Shown here in pieces: positions 7,375 to 15,601 of a DNA stretch of 64,000 nucleotides. Numbering within the stretch: the stretch's first letter is position 1; each line of letters opens with the position of its first letter. The stretch covers positions 1 through 64,000 of the forward strand of contig NZ_QOKZ01000008.1 of the NCBI RefSeq assembly GCF_003697785.1, in the 5' to 3' direction. Source of the DNA: Paracoccus alkanivorans (GTDB taxonomy: Bacteria > Pseudomonadota > Alphaproteobacteria > Rhodobacterales > Rhodobacteraceae). Both the position numbers and the translations under genes were made by a program. The notes beneath the pieces are model-generated. The model did no database searches. It saw nothing but the letters and a program-made list of their open reading frames with translations, and was not told the origin of the DNA.

Positions 7375-9405
7375 ATGGTCGTTCGCTGCATTAACCGCGC
7401 TTTCGATTCGGTATCAAAGGCGGGTGTGACCAAAGAAGAACTAATCAATCTGAGTGCGGCTGAGTTGGCTAGTATCGTGATTACCTTCCCTTCGCCCGAT
7501 GCACCCTGTGGGTCTGCCATTGGAGACGATCTCTGGATTTGGCCAGAGAAGCTAGTTCCAGGACCAAGGAGCAAGCGGACGGTGAGCTTTATGTCTCTTT
7601 CGTCTTTTCCAATCTTAGGTATGGCCGTGCGGCGATACTTGCTTGCTCATCTTCTGTTTCCGATACGCCGATATGTTGACCTTGCAGGACTTCAAAAGCG
7701 GGCAAACTACGTAAGTCGAATCGCGTCATTACTTGGCGAGGCGCACGGCGACATGCGGTTTCGGGATGTCGAAATTGGTCACTTGACTACCGCGTTCAAT
7801 GCGGCAACGCGAAATGCTCCGTCGCTCCGCTCGGTGGTCGCGATGTATTTGAAAGAGATCGGTGAACACCAAAGGCGCGGTGCCATCGTAGATAGCTTTC
7901 ATCGTGTATCGCAGGAGCAGCTCCGCGCATTGGCAAACTCAGGTTTGGTTCTGCCCATTCGACCCATAAAAGACCAAGAGGACGCTTACGGTAAATATCA
8001 GCCACTCCCTGACGCATATGTTGCCAAGGCCGGAAGGATCTGGGCATTCTATTTAACCGAGATACTGCCGAATTTGGATAATGTTCTTGGGTATGCACCG
8101 GAAATTGAGCGAGTGGTCCGTAGCCCGCGTAAGCGGGTTTGGGCAGGCCGCCAAGGGCCCCGTGATCGAAGTACGGTCAAGGCGCAGCGCAGTGAAATGT
8201 GGGTAGATTTTCTTAAAGATTATAAGTGGAGAGCATCCGATGGGGAGGTCATCGAATCTATCCCTTTCAACGTTGAAAACGAATTCCCTCCACGTTCTCA
8301 GGCTTCCCTTATGGCGCTATGGGCAGTGGTGCAAGGCTGTTTGATGCAGTGTCTTCTACTGCTCACTGGTGGACGTGTTTCTGAAATAGAGAGTCTAAAA
8401 CGCGATTGCTTGATATCGAATGATAATGATGTGCAGGCCGGTAACAACGCGGCCGAAAGGTTTGCTTTGCCTCGCTTGGTCGGCAGAACGTTCAAGCTAT
8501 CCGGACTTAAGTGCGGGGATGAGCGTGACTGGCCGATCCCCAAGAAAATCGCCAAGGCGCTTCTAATCCAACAAAATCTAGGTCGTCTTGTTGGTGTGTC
8601 GGAAGAGAGCCTGTGGGTCAGTAATAATCGCGCTTACTGGATGCGCGGTAGGATTAATGTCTATCATTTCACAACTGCGTTCCCGGCGTCTCACGGCATC
8701 GAGCATCTATTAGATGAAACGTATGCACATCCGCATCGATTCCGCAAAACAATTGCGCGATTGGCAGTTCTTTCTCTGTCAGGTGCACCGATGGTGCTAC
8801 GCGAGATTTTCGGCCATTCTGACCTTGAAGGGACAATGAAGTATATCCTGTCTAGTCCGGAGATCAGGTCTGAACTTGCCGATATGGCCGTCGAGGTGCA
8901 GACGGAGCAAGCGCGTGATGTTGCAAATGGACTGGACCATGCGGGCGGAAAAGCAGCCCTGCACCTGCGGAAGGTGAGAGACGAGTTTTTCAATGAGCTC
9001 AGGGTGCCGCAAAATGAACGGCAGCAGCGACGTCGAATGGAGGAATTCGTTGAGGCGAAACTCGCAGATGATAGCGCAGACCTAAAGGTTCTCTTCCCTG
9101 GTATCGTGTGTACGAAGCCGAAGGCAGCTGTGGGTGCTTGTGGTCTCCGAGACAACGTCAATGCATCGTCCTGTCAGGCAACATGCGCCTACTTCCTTGC
9201 GTTGCCCAGCCTCCGCAAAGAAACGGAGCAAACAATTGAATGGCTGATTTCACAACTAGAGCAACAGAAAATACAAGAAAATCCTCTGCTGAGACCTTGG
9301 TATGCAGCCCAGTTGATTGATCAAATTTCTATTTTCCCTGGGCTGAAAGAGAAATATCGCACTGATCCGCGCTGTATTGTGTTCACGAAGGGGCTGGGGG
9401 TGTAG
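7375..9405 (+). CDS. Tyrosine recombinase 3 of the cassette, 676 aa, complete catalytic site
   Basis: The largest recombinase of the set. A long N-terminal region of about 320 residues with no motif I know is followed by a full catalytic domain: Arg334 (LTGGRVSEIESL), Lys379 (SGLKCGDERDWPIP), His454 and Arg457 (HPHRFRKT), His481 (IFGHSDLEG) and Tyr490 (TMKYIL). The tail holds four cysteines (C579, C589, C600, C604) spaced like a zinc-binding module, comparable to that of recombinase 2. It starts three bases after recombinase 2 and ends two bases before the small coiled-coil gene. The complete active site suggests that it works with recombinase 1 in excision and integration. Confidence 0.85.
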   Translation: MVVRCINRAFDSVSKAGVTKEELINLSAAELASIVITFPSPDAPCGSAIGDDLWIWPEKLVPGPRSKRTVSFMSLSSFPILGMAVRRYLLAHLLFPIRRYVDLAGLQKRANYVSRIASLLGEAHGDMRFRDVEIGHLTTAFNAATRNAPSLRSVVAMYLKEIGEHQRRGAIVDSFHRVSQEQLRALANSGLVLPIRPIKDQEDAYGKYQPLPDAYVAKAGRIWAFYLTEILPNLDNVLGYAPEIERVVRSPRKRVWAGRQGPRDRSTVKAQRSEMWVDFLKDYKWRASDGEVIESIPFNVENEFPPRSQASLMALWAVVQGCLMQCLLLLTGGRVSEIESLKRDCLISNDNDVQAGNNAAERFALPRLVGRTFKLSGLKCGDERDWPIPKKIAKALLIQQNLGRLVGVSEESLWVSNNRAYWMRGRINVYHFTTAFPASHGIEHLLDETYAHPHRFRKTIARLAVLSLSGAPMVLREIFGHSDLEGTMKYILSSPEIRSELADMAVEVQTEQARDVANGLDHAGGKAALHLRKVRDEFFNELRVPQNERQQRRRMEEFVEAKLADDSADLKVLFPGIVCTKPKAAVGACGLRDNVNASSCQATCAYFLALPSLRKETEQTIEWLISQLEQQKIQENPLLRPWYAAQLIDQISIFPGLKEKYRTDPRCIVFTKGLGV

Positions 9406-9407
9406 GT

Positions 9408-9908
9408 TTGAGCGACAAATATGTGGATCATCGAAAAATCAACGCTGAACGTCAACGCAACGATGTTCAACTTAGAGTTCGCGCGGCACTCGCAGAACTG
9501 CGTTCGGAGGCGCAGATGGCGCGAGGTAAACACGGGACGGCGCCGCTTCGGCGCCTTTCGTTTGCATCAGTATTACGTCGGGCAGGTGGTGTTGACAAGA
9601 ATACATTGAAGCAACCCTACCATGCGTTGTTGCGGGAGGAGATTGAATTATTCTTGCGGGAGTGCGCGGGCGATGCGCGGGCCGGGAGGAAGGCCAAAAG
9701 CCAAGATAAGCGTCCGCTTGACCTCGAGCACTATGCGCAGATGCTTGTTGCCTCCCACATCGTTAGAGACGAAGCCAAAAGACAGCTCGCAGACGCAGAA
9801 GCGGAAGTTCAACGGCAACGCGAGTACATAGCCGCCTTGGAGGTAAAGGTCGCCGCCCTTCAACCAGAAATCGTGAGCATCGTTCCACTTGATGGAGGTC
9901 GGTCGTGA
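9408..9908 (+). CDS. TnpC-like / DUF6262-like coiled-coil partner of the recombinases, 166 aa
   Basis: A small basic protein starting at TTG 9408, two bases after recombinase 3, with GGGGGTG as ribosome site. The N-terminal half reads LRVRAALAELRSEAQ, then LSFASVLRRAGGVDKNTLKQ, a helix-turn-helix-like stretch. The C-terminal part (residues about 115-150) is a strongly charged heptad pattern (RDEAKRQLADAEAEVQRQRE), predicted coiled coil. This matches the small third protein of Tn554-like elements (TnpC; DUF6262-type), where such proteins influence the frequency and orientation of insertion. No catalytic motif is visible, so its role here is inferred from position and shape. Confidence 0.65.
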   Translation: MSDKYVDHRKINAERQRNDVQLRVRAALAELRSEAQMARGKHGTAPLRRLSFASVLRRAGGVDKNTLKQPYHALLREEIELFLRECAGDARAGRKAKSQDKRPLDLEHYAQMLVASHIVRDEAKRQLADAEAEVQRQREYIAALEVKVAALQPEIVSIVPLDGGRS

Positions 9909-10100
9909 GTATCGGCCAGCGGAGGTCACATCGATCTATTCACCGCAAGGCAGGCGTTTGTCACGGGCTTGAGGGCGTCCGCCTTCCTGTCGGGGCCCTC
10001 GCCCCGAGCCTCTTCCTTGACCGCTGCGGGCGGAGTGCTATGTTGGCCGTCTTCGGGGATGAAGTCGCCGAACGCGGCATACATCCGAGGTAGAATTAAT
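9909..10100. promoter_or_regulatory. Spacer between recombinase cassette and island dut
   Basis: This 192-base spacer is GC-rich in its middle and becomes AT-rich just before dut (GGTAGAATTAATATGG), where GAGG serves as ribosome site. A frame starting at GTG 9905, overlapping the stop of the cassette, runs 62 codons but resembles nothing. A separate promoter for the island dut is likely here, but I cannot place its boxes with confidence. Confidence 0.3.
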
Positions 10101-10625
10101 ATGGAATATCAATCTACTAATGTTGAGGTTAAAGTCCTGGATCCTAGGCTTCGGAATTGGGGGCTGCCCCGTTATCAGTCGACGATGGCGGCCGGTATCG
10201 ACCTGTTTGCATGTCCGGATGCGCCGGTCACGATACCGCCCGGCGCTCCTGCTGTTCTCATCCCGTCGGGCATGGCGATTCACATTGCCGATCCGTTGGT
10301 CACGGCTGTCATCGTGCCGCGATCCGGGTTGGGCCATAAAAAGGGACTTGTGCTCGGAAATCTGATCGGTGTGGTCGACGCTGATTATACCGGGCAGGTC
10401 TTCATCAGCGTTTGGAATCGCAGCGGTCCCGATACACAACCGATCGTCATCGAGCCAGGGGAGCGTATCGCGCAGATGCTTTTCGTCCCGGTCCTCAGGC
10501 CCAGTTTTAGCGTCGTTCAGGAGTTCTCTGCGACGACCCAGAGGGGGGAAGGGGGCTTTGGCTCGACAGGCGTCGATAGTAGTATTGAGACGGGTGAACT
10601 GGCCCGGCCCAATAAGCATGAGTAG
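10101..10625 (+). CDS. dut: dUTP diphosphatase (dUTPase), gammaproteobacterial type, complete, carried by the island
   Basis: Hydrolyses dUTP to dUMP and pyrophosphate, keeping uracil out of DNA and supplying dUMP for thymidylate. All five motifs of trimeric dUTPases are present in 174 residues: AGIDLFA (1), [10 protein letters not shown] (2), [11 protein letters not shown] with its catalytic Asp (3), GERIAQM (4) and [10 protein letters not shown] (5). The stretches [21 protein letters not shown] and SVWNRSG are typical of gammaproteobacterial Dut and differ from the Rhodobacterales type seen in the fragment downstream. A C-terminal tail of about 15 residues follows motif 5. ATG 10101 has GAGG upstream. 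Lying just inside the island edge, it probably replaces the host dut that the insertion cut. Confidence 0.93.
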   Translation: MEYQSTNVEVKVLDPRLRNWGLPRYQSTMAAGIDLFACPDAPVTIPPGAPAVLIPSGMAIHIADPLVTAVIVPRSGLGHKKGLVLGNLIGVVDADYTGQVFISVWNRSGPDTQPIVIEPGERIAQMLFVPVLRPSFSVVQEFSATTQRGEGGFGSTGVDSSIETGELARPNKHE

Positions 10626-10628
10626 GTG

Positions 10629-10687
10629 GCTTCACGCAGGCGAATGGGTGAAGCAAGCGAGGATCAGCATATTCAGTCGCTTCACCC
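10629..10687. repeat. Inverted and direct GCTTCAC repeats at the right edge of the island (possible attachment site)
   Basis: GGGTGAAGC at 10646-10654 and GCTTCACCC at 10679-10687 form a perfect 9-base inverted pair separated by 24 bases. A third copy of GCTTCAC lies at 10629-10635 in the same orientation as the second. The set lies between the island dut and the first base of host-type dut sequence (about 10,702). Such an arrangement fits recombinase-binding arms flanking a crossover site. I cannot find the partner site, because the left end of the island is outside the window. Confidence 0.45.
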
Positions 10688-10701
10688 GCGCCCTGGTCAT
10701 A

Positions 10702-10893
10702 AATAGCGATTATCGCGGCCCGCTTGGCGTGATCCTGATCAACCTGGGCGATGCGCCGTATCGGGTTGGTCATGGGGACCGGATCGCGCAGATCGTGGTC
10801 GCGCCCGCTCCGCAGGCCATATTCACCGAGGTCCGCGATCTGACCGCGACGGTTCGCGGCGCGGGCGGATTCGGTTCAACCGGGGCAAGCTGA
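10702..10893 (+). pseudogene. dut: 3' fragment of the original (alphaproteobacterial-type) dut
   Basis: From about codon NSDYRG onward the frame gives [20 protein letters not shown], then [10 protein letters not shown], then [12 protein letters not shown]. These are motifs 3 (second half), 4 and 5 of a dUTPase of the type normal in Rhodobacterales. Motifs 1 and 2 are missing: upstream the frame continues into unrelated sequence up to an ATG at 10618 that overlaps the stop of the island dut, so a 91-residue fusion peptide could be made but cannot form the active site. The fragment is still joined to moeB by a TGATG overlap, as an intact host gene would be. It marks the island-host junction. 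Confidence 0.85.
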
Positions 10894-11936
10894 TGCTGGG
10901 CCTGCTGTCGATCGCAGCCTTGGCCGCAGTGGCGCTGGCCTTGCGGCTTCCGGGGCGGGTGGCTCTGGCGATGACCGGCGGGCTGTGGCTGGCAATCGCC
11001 TTCCTTCTGGGCGTGGCGCCGGAAAGCGGATTTGCCCGCGCCATCGGAGGTTCCCTGACGGGATGGCTGGTTGGCGGCGGTTTTGCCGCGCTGATCCTTG
11101 CCTATCGGGTGGGCTTGCGCCGCCTGCGCGCTCTTGCTCCCGAAGTCGATGCCCCGGCGCCTCCGGCAGATGACGGCCAGATGTCGGATGCCGAGATTGA
11201 CCGCTATGCCCGCCATCTCGTCCTGCGCGAGATCGGCGGTCCCGGCCAGATGCGGCTGCGCGGCGCAAGGGTGCTGGTCGTCGGGGCAGGGGGGCTGGGT
11301 GCCCCGGTCTGTCTTTATCTCGCAGCGGCTGGTGTCGGGCGGATCACGCTGGCCGATGACGATACGGTCAGCCTGTCGAACCTGCAGCGGCAGGTGATTT
11401 TCCGAAGCGACCAGCGTGGCGAGATGAAGGCAGACGCCGCCGCCGGCAACATGGCCGAACTGAATCCGCATATCGATGTGACACCCCTGCGTCGTCGCAT
11501 CACCGCGATGGATGCCGACCTTGTTGCCCGACATGATCTGGTCATCGACGGCACCGACAGTTTCACCTCGCGGGACGAGGTGAACCGTGCCTGCGTGGCA
11601 GCGGGCGTGCCGCTGCTCGCCGGAGCCATCGCGCAATGGGAGGGGCAGGTGACACTATACGACCCGGCGCATGGCGGACCCTGCATGGCCTGCCTGTTTC
11701 CCGAGGCGCCCGCGCCGGGCCTTGCCCCCGCCTGCGCCGAGGCCGGAGTCGTCGGTGCCTTGCCGGGCGTGATCGGCAGCATCATGGCATTGGAGGCGAT
11801 CAAGCACCTGACGGGCGCGGGCGAAGGGCTGCGCGGGCGGATGCTGATCTTCGACGGGCTTTATGGCGAAACCCGGATGATCTCGACCACCATGCGCGCT
11901 GATTGCCCGGTCTGCCGGGGGCATCGTCACGCCTGA
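10893..11936 (+). CDS. moeB: HesA/MoeB/ThiF-family adenylyltransferase with N-terminal membrane segments
   Basis: An E1-like enzyme that adenylates the C-terminal glycine of a ubiquitin-like sulfur carrier (MoaD or ThiS) for molybdopterin or thiamine synthesis. The catalytic part starts near residue 95 (SDAEIDRYARHLVLREIGGP), with the ATP loop GAGGLGAPV, the Arg block SNLQRQVIFRSDQRGE, the Asp in DGTDSFTSR, and two CxxC zinc pairs (CMAC and CPVC). Residues 1-75 form two or three hydrophobic helices, an extension absent in E. coli MoeB but found in Rhodobacterales relatives as far as I recall. The start overlaps the stop of the dut fragment, so it may now depend on read-through from the island. 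Confidence 0.85.
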   Translation: MLGLLSIAALAAVALALRLPGRVALAMTGGLWLAIAFLLGVAPESGFARAIGGSLTGWLVGGGFAALILAYRVGLRRLRALAPEVDAPAPPADDGQMSDAEIDRYARHLVLREIGGPGQMRLRGARVLVVGAGGLGAPVCLYLAAAGVGRITLADDDTVSLSNLQRQVIFRSDQRGEMKADAAAGNMAELNPHIDVTPLRRRITAMDADLVARHDLVIDGTDSFTSRDEVNRACVAAGVPLLAGAIAQWEGQVTLYDPAHGGPCMACLFPEAPAPGLAPACAEAGVVGALPGVIGSIMALEAIKHLTGAGEGLRGRMLIFDGLYGETRMISTTMRADCPVCRGHRHA

Positions 11937-12277
11937 TGGATCTCGCGGCTGTCGGCGGGGGCCTCTTCGCGACGCTCCATGCCGTAATCGCGGATCACAT
12001 GGGCCACGCGCAGCCGATAATCGGCAAAGATTCCGCCGCGCCCCTGCCGCTGCGCCTCGCGATGCTGGCTAAGATTGCGCCATTGCCGCACGGCCTCCTC
12101 GTCGCGAAAGAAGGACAGCGACAGGATGCGTTCGGGATTGTTCAGGCTCTGGAACCGCTCGATCGAGATGAAACCGTCGATCTGTTCCAGCAAGGGACGC
12201 AGCGAGGCGGCGATGGCCATGTAATTCTCGCGGGCCTCGGCGCCTGCGGGCTGGACTTCGAAAATGACGGCGATCAT
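11927..12277 (-). CDS. Antibiotic-biosynthesis-monooxygenase (ABM) domain protein, 116 aa
   Basis: A small ferredoxin-like dimeric alpha+beta barrel protein. It reads MIAVIFEVQPAGAEARENYM at the start, then LEQIDGFISIERFQSLNNPE and a block with SFFRDEEAVRQWRN, which is the standard ABM pattern (..pGf.s.e.f.s...p...l.lsfWeseea...W). Relatives are cofactor-free monooxygenases or haem-degrading enzymes, but many have no known substrate. Its ATG overlaps the stop of the upstream NIPSNAP gene, so the two are made together. It converges on moeB with a ten-base overlap of coding ends. Confidence 0.8.
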   Translation of the reverse strand: MIAVIFEVQPAGAEARENYMAIAASLRPLLEQIDGFISIERFQSLNNPERILSLSFFRDEEAVRQWRNLSQHREAQRQGRGGIFADYRLRVAHVIRDYGMERREEAPADSREIHQA

Positions 12278-12597
12278 GCGGCATCTCCATGCGGGGCCGA
12301 GGCCAGTTTCAGGAATGTGCGGTCCTCGCGGCGGATAAAGCCCTCGCTGCGCGCGAAATCGTAATTGCGCCGGCCAAGCGGATCGGCCGACAGCCTTGCG
12401 CGATAGGCTTCGTATTCAGCGAGGCTCGGGATATTGTAGATGCCATAGGCCAGCGTGGCCGAGCCCTCATGCGGGGCGAAATACCCGATCAGATCGGCAC
12501 CGCAGCGCGGAATCGCCTGACCCCAGTTGCGGGCGTATTCGGTGAACAGTTCATGGCGTGCCGGGTCGATCTCGTATCGGATGATGCAGGTCAGCAT
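12274..12597 (-). CDS. NIPSNAP-family protein, 107 aa
   Basis: Starts at ATG 12597 (MLTCIIRYEIDPARHELFTE) and contains ARNWGQAIPRCGADLIGYFA, then YGIYNIPSLAEYEAYRARLS. The Y.i.p.....f..ya..w....gg..iGy and aeYe.yR patterns are typical of NIPSNAP, a dimeric ferredoxin-like fold related to ABM. The biochemical role is unknown. It forms a two-gene operon with the ABM gene (four-base overlap) and is divergent from an ArsR-type regulator only 78 bases away, the likely controller. Confidence 0.8.
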   Translation of the reverse strand: MLTCIIRYEIDPARHELFTEYARNWGQAIPRCGADLIGYFAPHEGSATLAYGIYNIPSLAEYEAYRARLSADPLGRRNYDFARSEGFIRREDRTFLKLASAPHGDAA

Positions 12598-12675
12598 GTC
12601 GTTATCCTCTCGTAACAGGTAATGTGGGCAGATTAGCATATTGGCCTGCTGCAATGCTTCGGTTAATATCGAACC

Positions 12676-13353
12676 ATGAAAGACGGACCCGATATTGCCC
12701 GAATCGCTGCGCTGATCGGCGATCCCGCCCGCGCCAACATGCTGGTCGCCCTGCTCAGCGGGCGTGCCCTGACGGCGACCGAACTGGCGCATGAAGCCGG
12801 CGTGACCCAGCAGACCGCCAGCACGCATCTGGCGCGGTTGACCGAAGGCGGGCTCTTGCGGCAGGAACGGCAGGGGCGGCACAAATATCATGCGCTGGCC
12901 AGCGAGGATGTGGGGCATCTGCTGGAAACGCTGATGGGGGTGGCCGCCGGATCCGGTCATCTGCGCAGCCGTATCGGCCCACGCGACGCGGCGCTGCGCA
13001 AGGCGCGGATCTGCTATCGTCACTTGGCGGGAGAGATGGGGACGCAGCTTTACGACAGCCTGCAAGCGCAAGGGTTACTCGATTGCGAGGATGGCCCCCG
13101 GCTGACACCTGCCGGGCAGGGCTTCATGCGCGATTTCGGGATCGATCTCGATGCTCTGCGCCAAGGGCGTGCGCCGCTGTGCCGCGACTGCCTGGACTGG
13201 AGCGAGCGGCGCAAGCATCTGGCGGGCAGCCTGGGCCGTGCCTTGCTGAGCCGGATCGAGGCCTTGGGCTGGGCGCGCCTGCGGCCGGACAGCCGGATCG
13301 TCGAGTTTTCGCGCGATGGCGAGCGTGCCTTTGCGAAGTGTTTTCCGATTTAG
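12676..13353 (+). CDS. ArsR-family winged-helix transcriptional regulator, 225 aa
   Basis: The N-terminal 90 residues form an ArsR winged helix: IARIAALIGDPARANMLVAL, then TATELAHEAGVTQQTASTHL, then GLLRQERQGRHKYHAL. The C-terminal part (about 95-225) contains CYRHLAGEMGTQLYDSL and CRDCLDWSERRKHLAGSLG, a known extension in larger ArsR relatives with a conserved C..C pair that could sense metal or redox state. It is transcribed away from the NIPSNAP-ABM pair and probably represses that pair and itself. The 78-base spacer contains GCAT and ATGC half-sites that could form an operator. Confidence 0.85.
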   Translation: MKDGPDIARIAALIGDPARANMLVALLSGRALTATELAHEAGVTQQTASTHLARLTEGGLLRQERQGRHKYHALASEDVGHLLETLMGVAAGSGHLRSRIGPRDAALRKARICYRHLAGEMGTQLYDSLQAQGLLDCEDGPRLTPAGQGFMRDFGIDLDALRQGRAPLCRDCLDWSERRKHLAGSLGRALLSRIEALGWARLRPDSRIVEFSRDGERAFAKCFPI

Positions 13354-13400
13354 GCGGCAATTGCGCCGGTCATGTCCCGCGAGAGCCGGGAGGCTACCTG

Positions 13401-13434
13401 CCCCCGTCGCCGGGATATTTGCATGAAGAAGAAG
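13401..13434 (+). repeat. Dispersed intergenic repeat, copy 1
   Basis: The sequence CCGGGATATTTGCATGAAGA within this span recurs almost unchanged at 29,477 and, with variation, at 42,523, 52,673 (opposite strand) and 48,412 (opposite strand, degenerate). It lies between the ArsR gene and the M3 peptidase gene and is not coding. Every copy is outside genes, within the core-genome part of the window. Confidence 0.7.
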
Positions 13435-13557
13435 ACTGCCGCTTTGTGGCAGGTGCCGACGATCTCATGATCTGGATTATATATCGGGGATGGGCTTACA
13501 TATTCTGAAAGCCGTTCCAACTCCGGATCAGGCTGCGCTACACGGACAGGAGACCGC

Positions 13558-15582
13558 ATGAACCCGGAACTGACCCGCTGGACCGGCCCCGAGGGCCTGC
13601 CCCGTTTCGACCTGATTTCCGACGAGGATTTCGCCCCGGCATTCGAAGCCGAACTGACCCGAGCCGAAGCCGCGATGGAGAAAATCGCCGCCAATCCCGA
13701 GCCCGCGAATTTCAGCAACACCGTTGCCGCGCTGGAAACCGCCGAGGAGGGGCTGAGCCGCGTGCTGGCCATTTTCTATACGCTGGCGGCAGTGGATTCG
13801 AACCCGGCACGAGAGGCGTTGCAGCGCGATTTTGCCCCAAAACTGGCGGCATATAACAGCAGGACCAGCATGGATCCGCGGCTTTATGCGCGGGTCAAGG
13901 CAGTGGCCGAGAAGCTGGAAACGCTCGCGCCCGAGGATCGGCGGATCACCGAACTGGCGCTGCGCAATCTGACCCGCGCGGGCGCCGGACTGGAGGGAGC
14001 TGCGCGCGAGCGGATGGCGGAGATTCGCGCCCGCATGGCGGTGCTGACCACGCAATTCGCGCAGAACGTGCTGGCCGATGAACGCGACTATGTCCTGCCG
14101 ATTGCCGATGACCGGCTGGAGGGGCTGCCCGACTGGCTGATTCGCGCGATGCGGGCGGCGGCGAAAGAGCGTGGCATGTCCGGGCAGATCGTGACGCTGA
14201 ACCGTTCGCTGATCGTGCCGTTCCTGGAGCATGCGCAGGACCGGGCGCTGCGCGAGCTGGCGTTCAAGGCATGGGCGGCGCGCGGATCGGGGCAGGGCGC
14301 GGGCGGCGAGGCGACCGATAACCTGCCCATCGTGACCGAGATCCTGGCATTGCGGCACGAGTTGGCCCGTTTGCTGGGTTACGAGGATTTCGCCGCCTAC
14401 AAGCTGGAGCCCGAGATGGCGGGCAATGCCGATAGGGTCGAGGCCCTGCTGGGGCAGGTCTGGAAGGCGGCCCGCAAGCGCGCGCTGGAAGACGAGGCCG
14501 AACTGTCGCGGCTGGCGCGGGAGGATGGTGTGAATACCGCCCTGGAGCCATGGGACTGGCGGCTCTATGCCGAGCGGCTCCGGCGGATGCGCCACGATGT
14601 CGATCCGGCCGAGGTCAAGCCCTACCTGACGCTGGACGCGATGCTGGGCGCGGTTTTCGATGTGGCGTATCGGTTGTATCGGCTGGAGTTCCAGCCGATC
14701 GACGCGCCGCTCTGGTCGCCGGATGTGAAGGCCTGGCGGGTAACGCGGGACGGTGAATTGATGGCGATCTTCCTAGGCGATTACTTTGCCCGGCCCGGGA
14801 AACGCTCTGGCGCGTGGTGCTCGGCGCTGCGGGACCAGCACAAGATCGGCGGGGGACAGCGGCCCATCGTGGTGAATGTGTGCAATTTCACCGCCCCGGC
14901 TGCGCCCGGCGAACCGGCCTTCCTGTCATGGGACGATGCCTTGACGCTGTTTCACGAATTCGGCCATGCGACCCATCATATCCTGTCGGATGTGCATTGG
15001 CCCTCGATTTCCGGCACCTCGGTCGCTCAGGATTTCGTCGAACTGCCCAGCCAGCTATATGAACACTGGCTGGAACAGCCACAGGTGCTGGACGCTCATG
15101 CACGGCATTACCAGAGCGGAGAGCCGATGCCCGCCGGTCTGCGCGACCGGGTCGTGGCGGCGGGCAAGGCGGATGCCGGTTTCGCGACGGTGGAATACCT
15201 GGAAAGCGCTCTGGTCGATCTGGCCTTTCATCGTGGCGGGCCGCCCGCCGATCCGATGGCACGGCAGAGCGAGGTCCTGGCCGGGCTGGAGGCCCCGCGA
15301 GCGATCCCGATGCGCCATGCCACCCCGCATTTCGCGCATGTCTTCTCGGGCAACAGCTATGCCAGCGGATATTACAGCTACATGTGGTCCGAGGTCATGG
15401 ATGCCGATGCCTTCGCCGCGTTCGAGGAGACGGGCGACATCTTTGATCCCGGCGTGGCGCGGCGGCTGGAGGAAACCATTCTGTCGCGTGGCGGTTCCTC
15501 GCCTGCCGAGAAATTATGGCTCGCCTTCAGGGAACGGATGCCGGGGGTCGATGCGTTGCTGAAGGGACGCGGTCTGGATTAA
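13558..15582 (+). CDS. prlC: M3-family metallopeptidase, oligopeptidase A type
   Basis: A cytosolic zinc endopeptidase of 674 residues, the usual length for oligopeptidase A, that degrades short peptides including cleaved signal peptides. The zinc motif HEFGH is near residue 465 (TLFHEFGHATHHILS), and the third zinc ligand lies in the helix about 25 residues on (SVAQDFVELPSQLYEHW). The conserved substrate-binding region HVFSGNSYASGYYSYMW is near 597. It starts at ATG 13558 after GGAG. It stands alone, followed 19 bases later by a small lipoprotein gene that could share its transcript. Confidence 0.92.
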   Translation: MNPELTRWTGPEGLPRFDLISDEDFAPAFEAELTRAEAAMEKIAANPEPANFSNTVAALETAEEGLSRVLAIFYTLAAVDSNPAREALQRDFAPKLAAYNSRTSMDPRLYARVKAVAEKLETLAPEDRRITELALRNLTRAGAGLEGAARERMAEIRARMAVLTTQFAQNVLADERDYVLPIADDRLEGLPDWLIRAMRAAAKERGMSGQIVTLNRSLIVPFLEHAQDRALRELAFKAWAARGSGQGAGGEATDNLPIVTEILALRHELARLLGYEDFAAYKLEPEMAGNADRVEALLGQVWKAARKRALEDEAELSRLAREDGVNTALEPWDWRLYAERLRRMRHDVDPAEVKPYLTLDAMLGAVFDVAYRLYRLEFQPIDAPLWSPDVKAWRVTRDGELMAIFLGDYFARPGKRSGAWCSALRDQHKIGGGQRPIVVNVCNFTAPAAPGEPAFLSWDDALTLFHEFGHATHHILSDVHWPSISGTSVAQDFVELPSQLYEHWLEQPQVLDAHARHYQSGEPMPAGLRDRVVAAGKADAGFATVEYLESALVDLAFHRGGPPADPMARQSEVLAGLEAPRAIPMRHATPHFAHVFSGNSYASGYYSYMWSEVMDADAFAAFEETGDIFDPGVARRLEETILSRGGSSPAEKLWLAFRERMPGVDALLKGRGLD

Positions 15583-15601
15583 GACCGGTTCGGGAGGATG
15601 G

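Noticed and set aside
9905..10093. GTG frame overlapping the stop of the coiled-coil gene
   Set aside because: The four-base overlap looks like coupling, but the 62-residue product has no recognisable features and would end just before dut. I treat it as spacer.
9969..10100. In-frame N-terminal extension of the island dut
   Set aside because: dUTPases begin close to the VKVLDP segment. The extra 44 residues are unlike any family member, and ATG 10101 has a ribosome site.
1..10700. 5' part of the host dut and a matching left attachment site
   Set aside because: I looked for motifs 1 and 2 of an alphaproteobacterial dut and for copies of the GCTTCAC arms left of 10,600 and found none. The left end must be outside the window.
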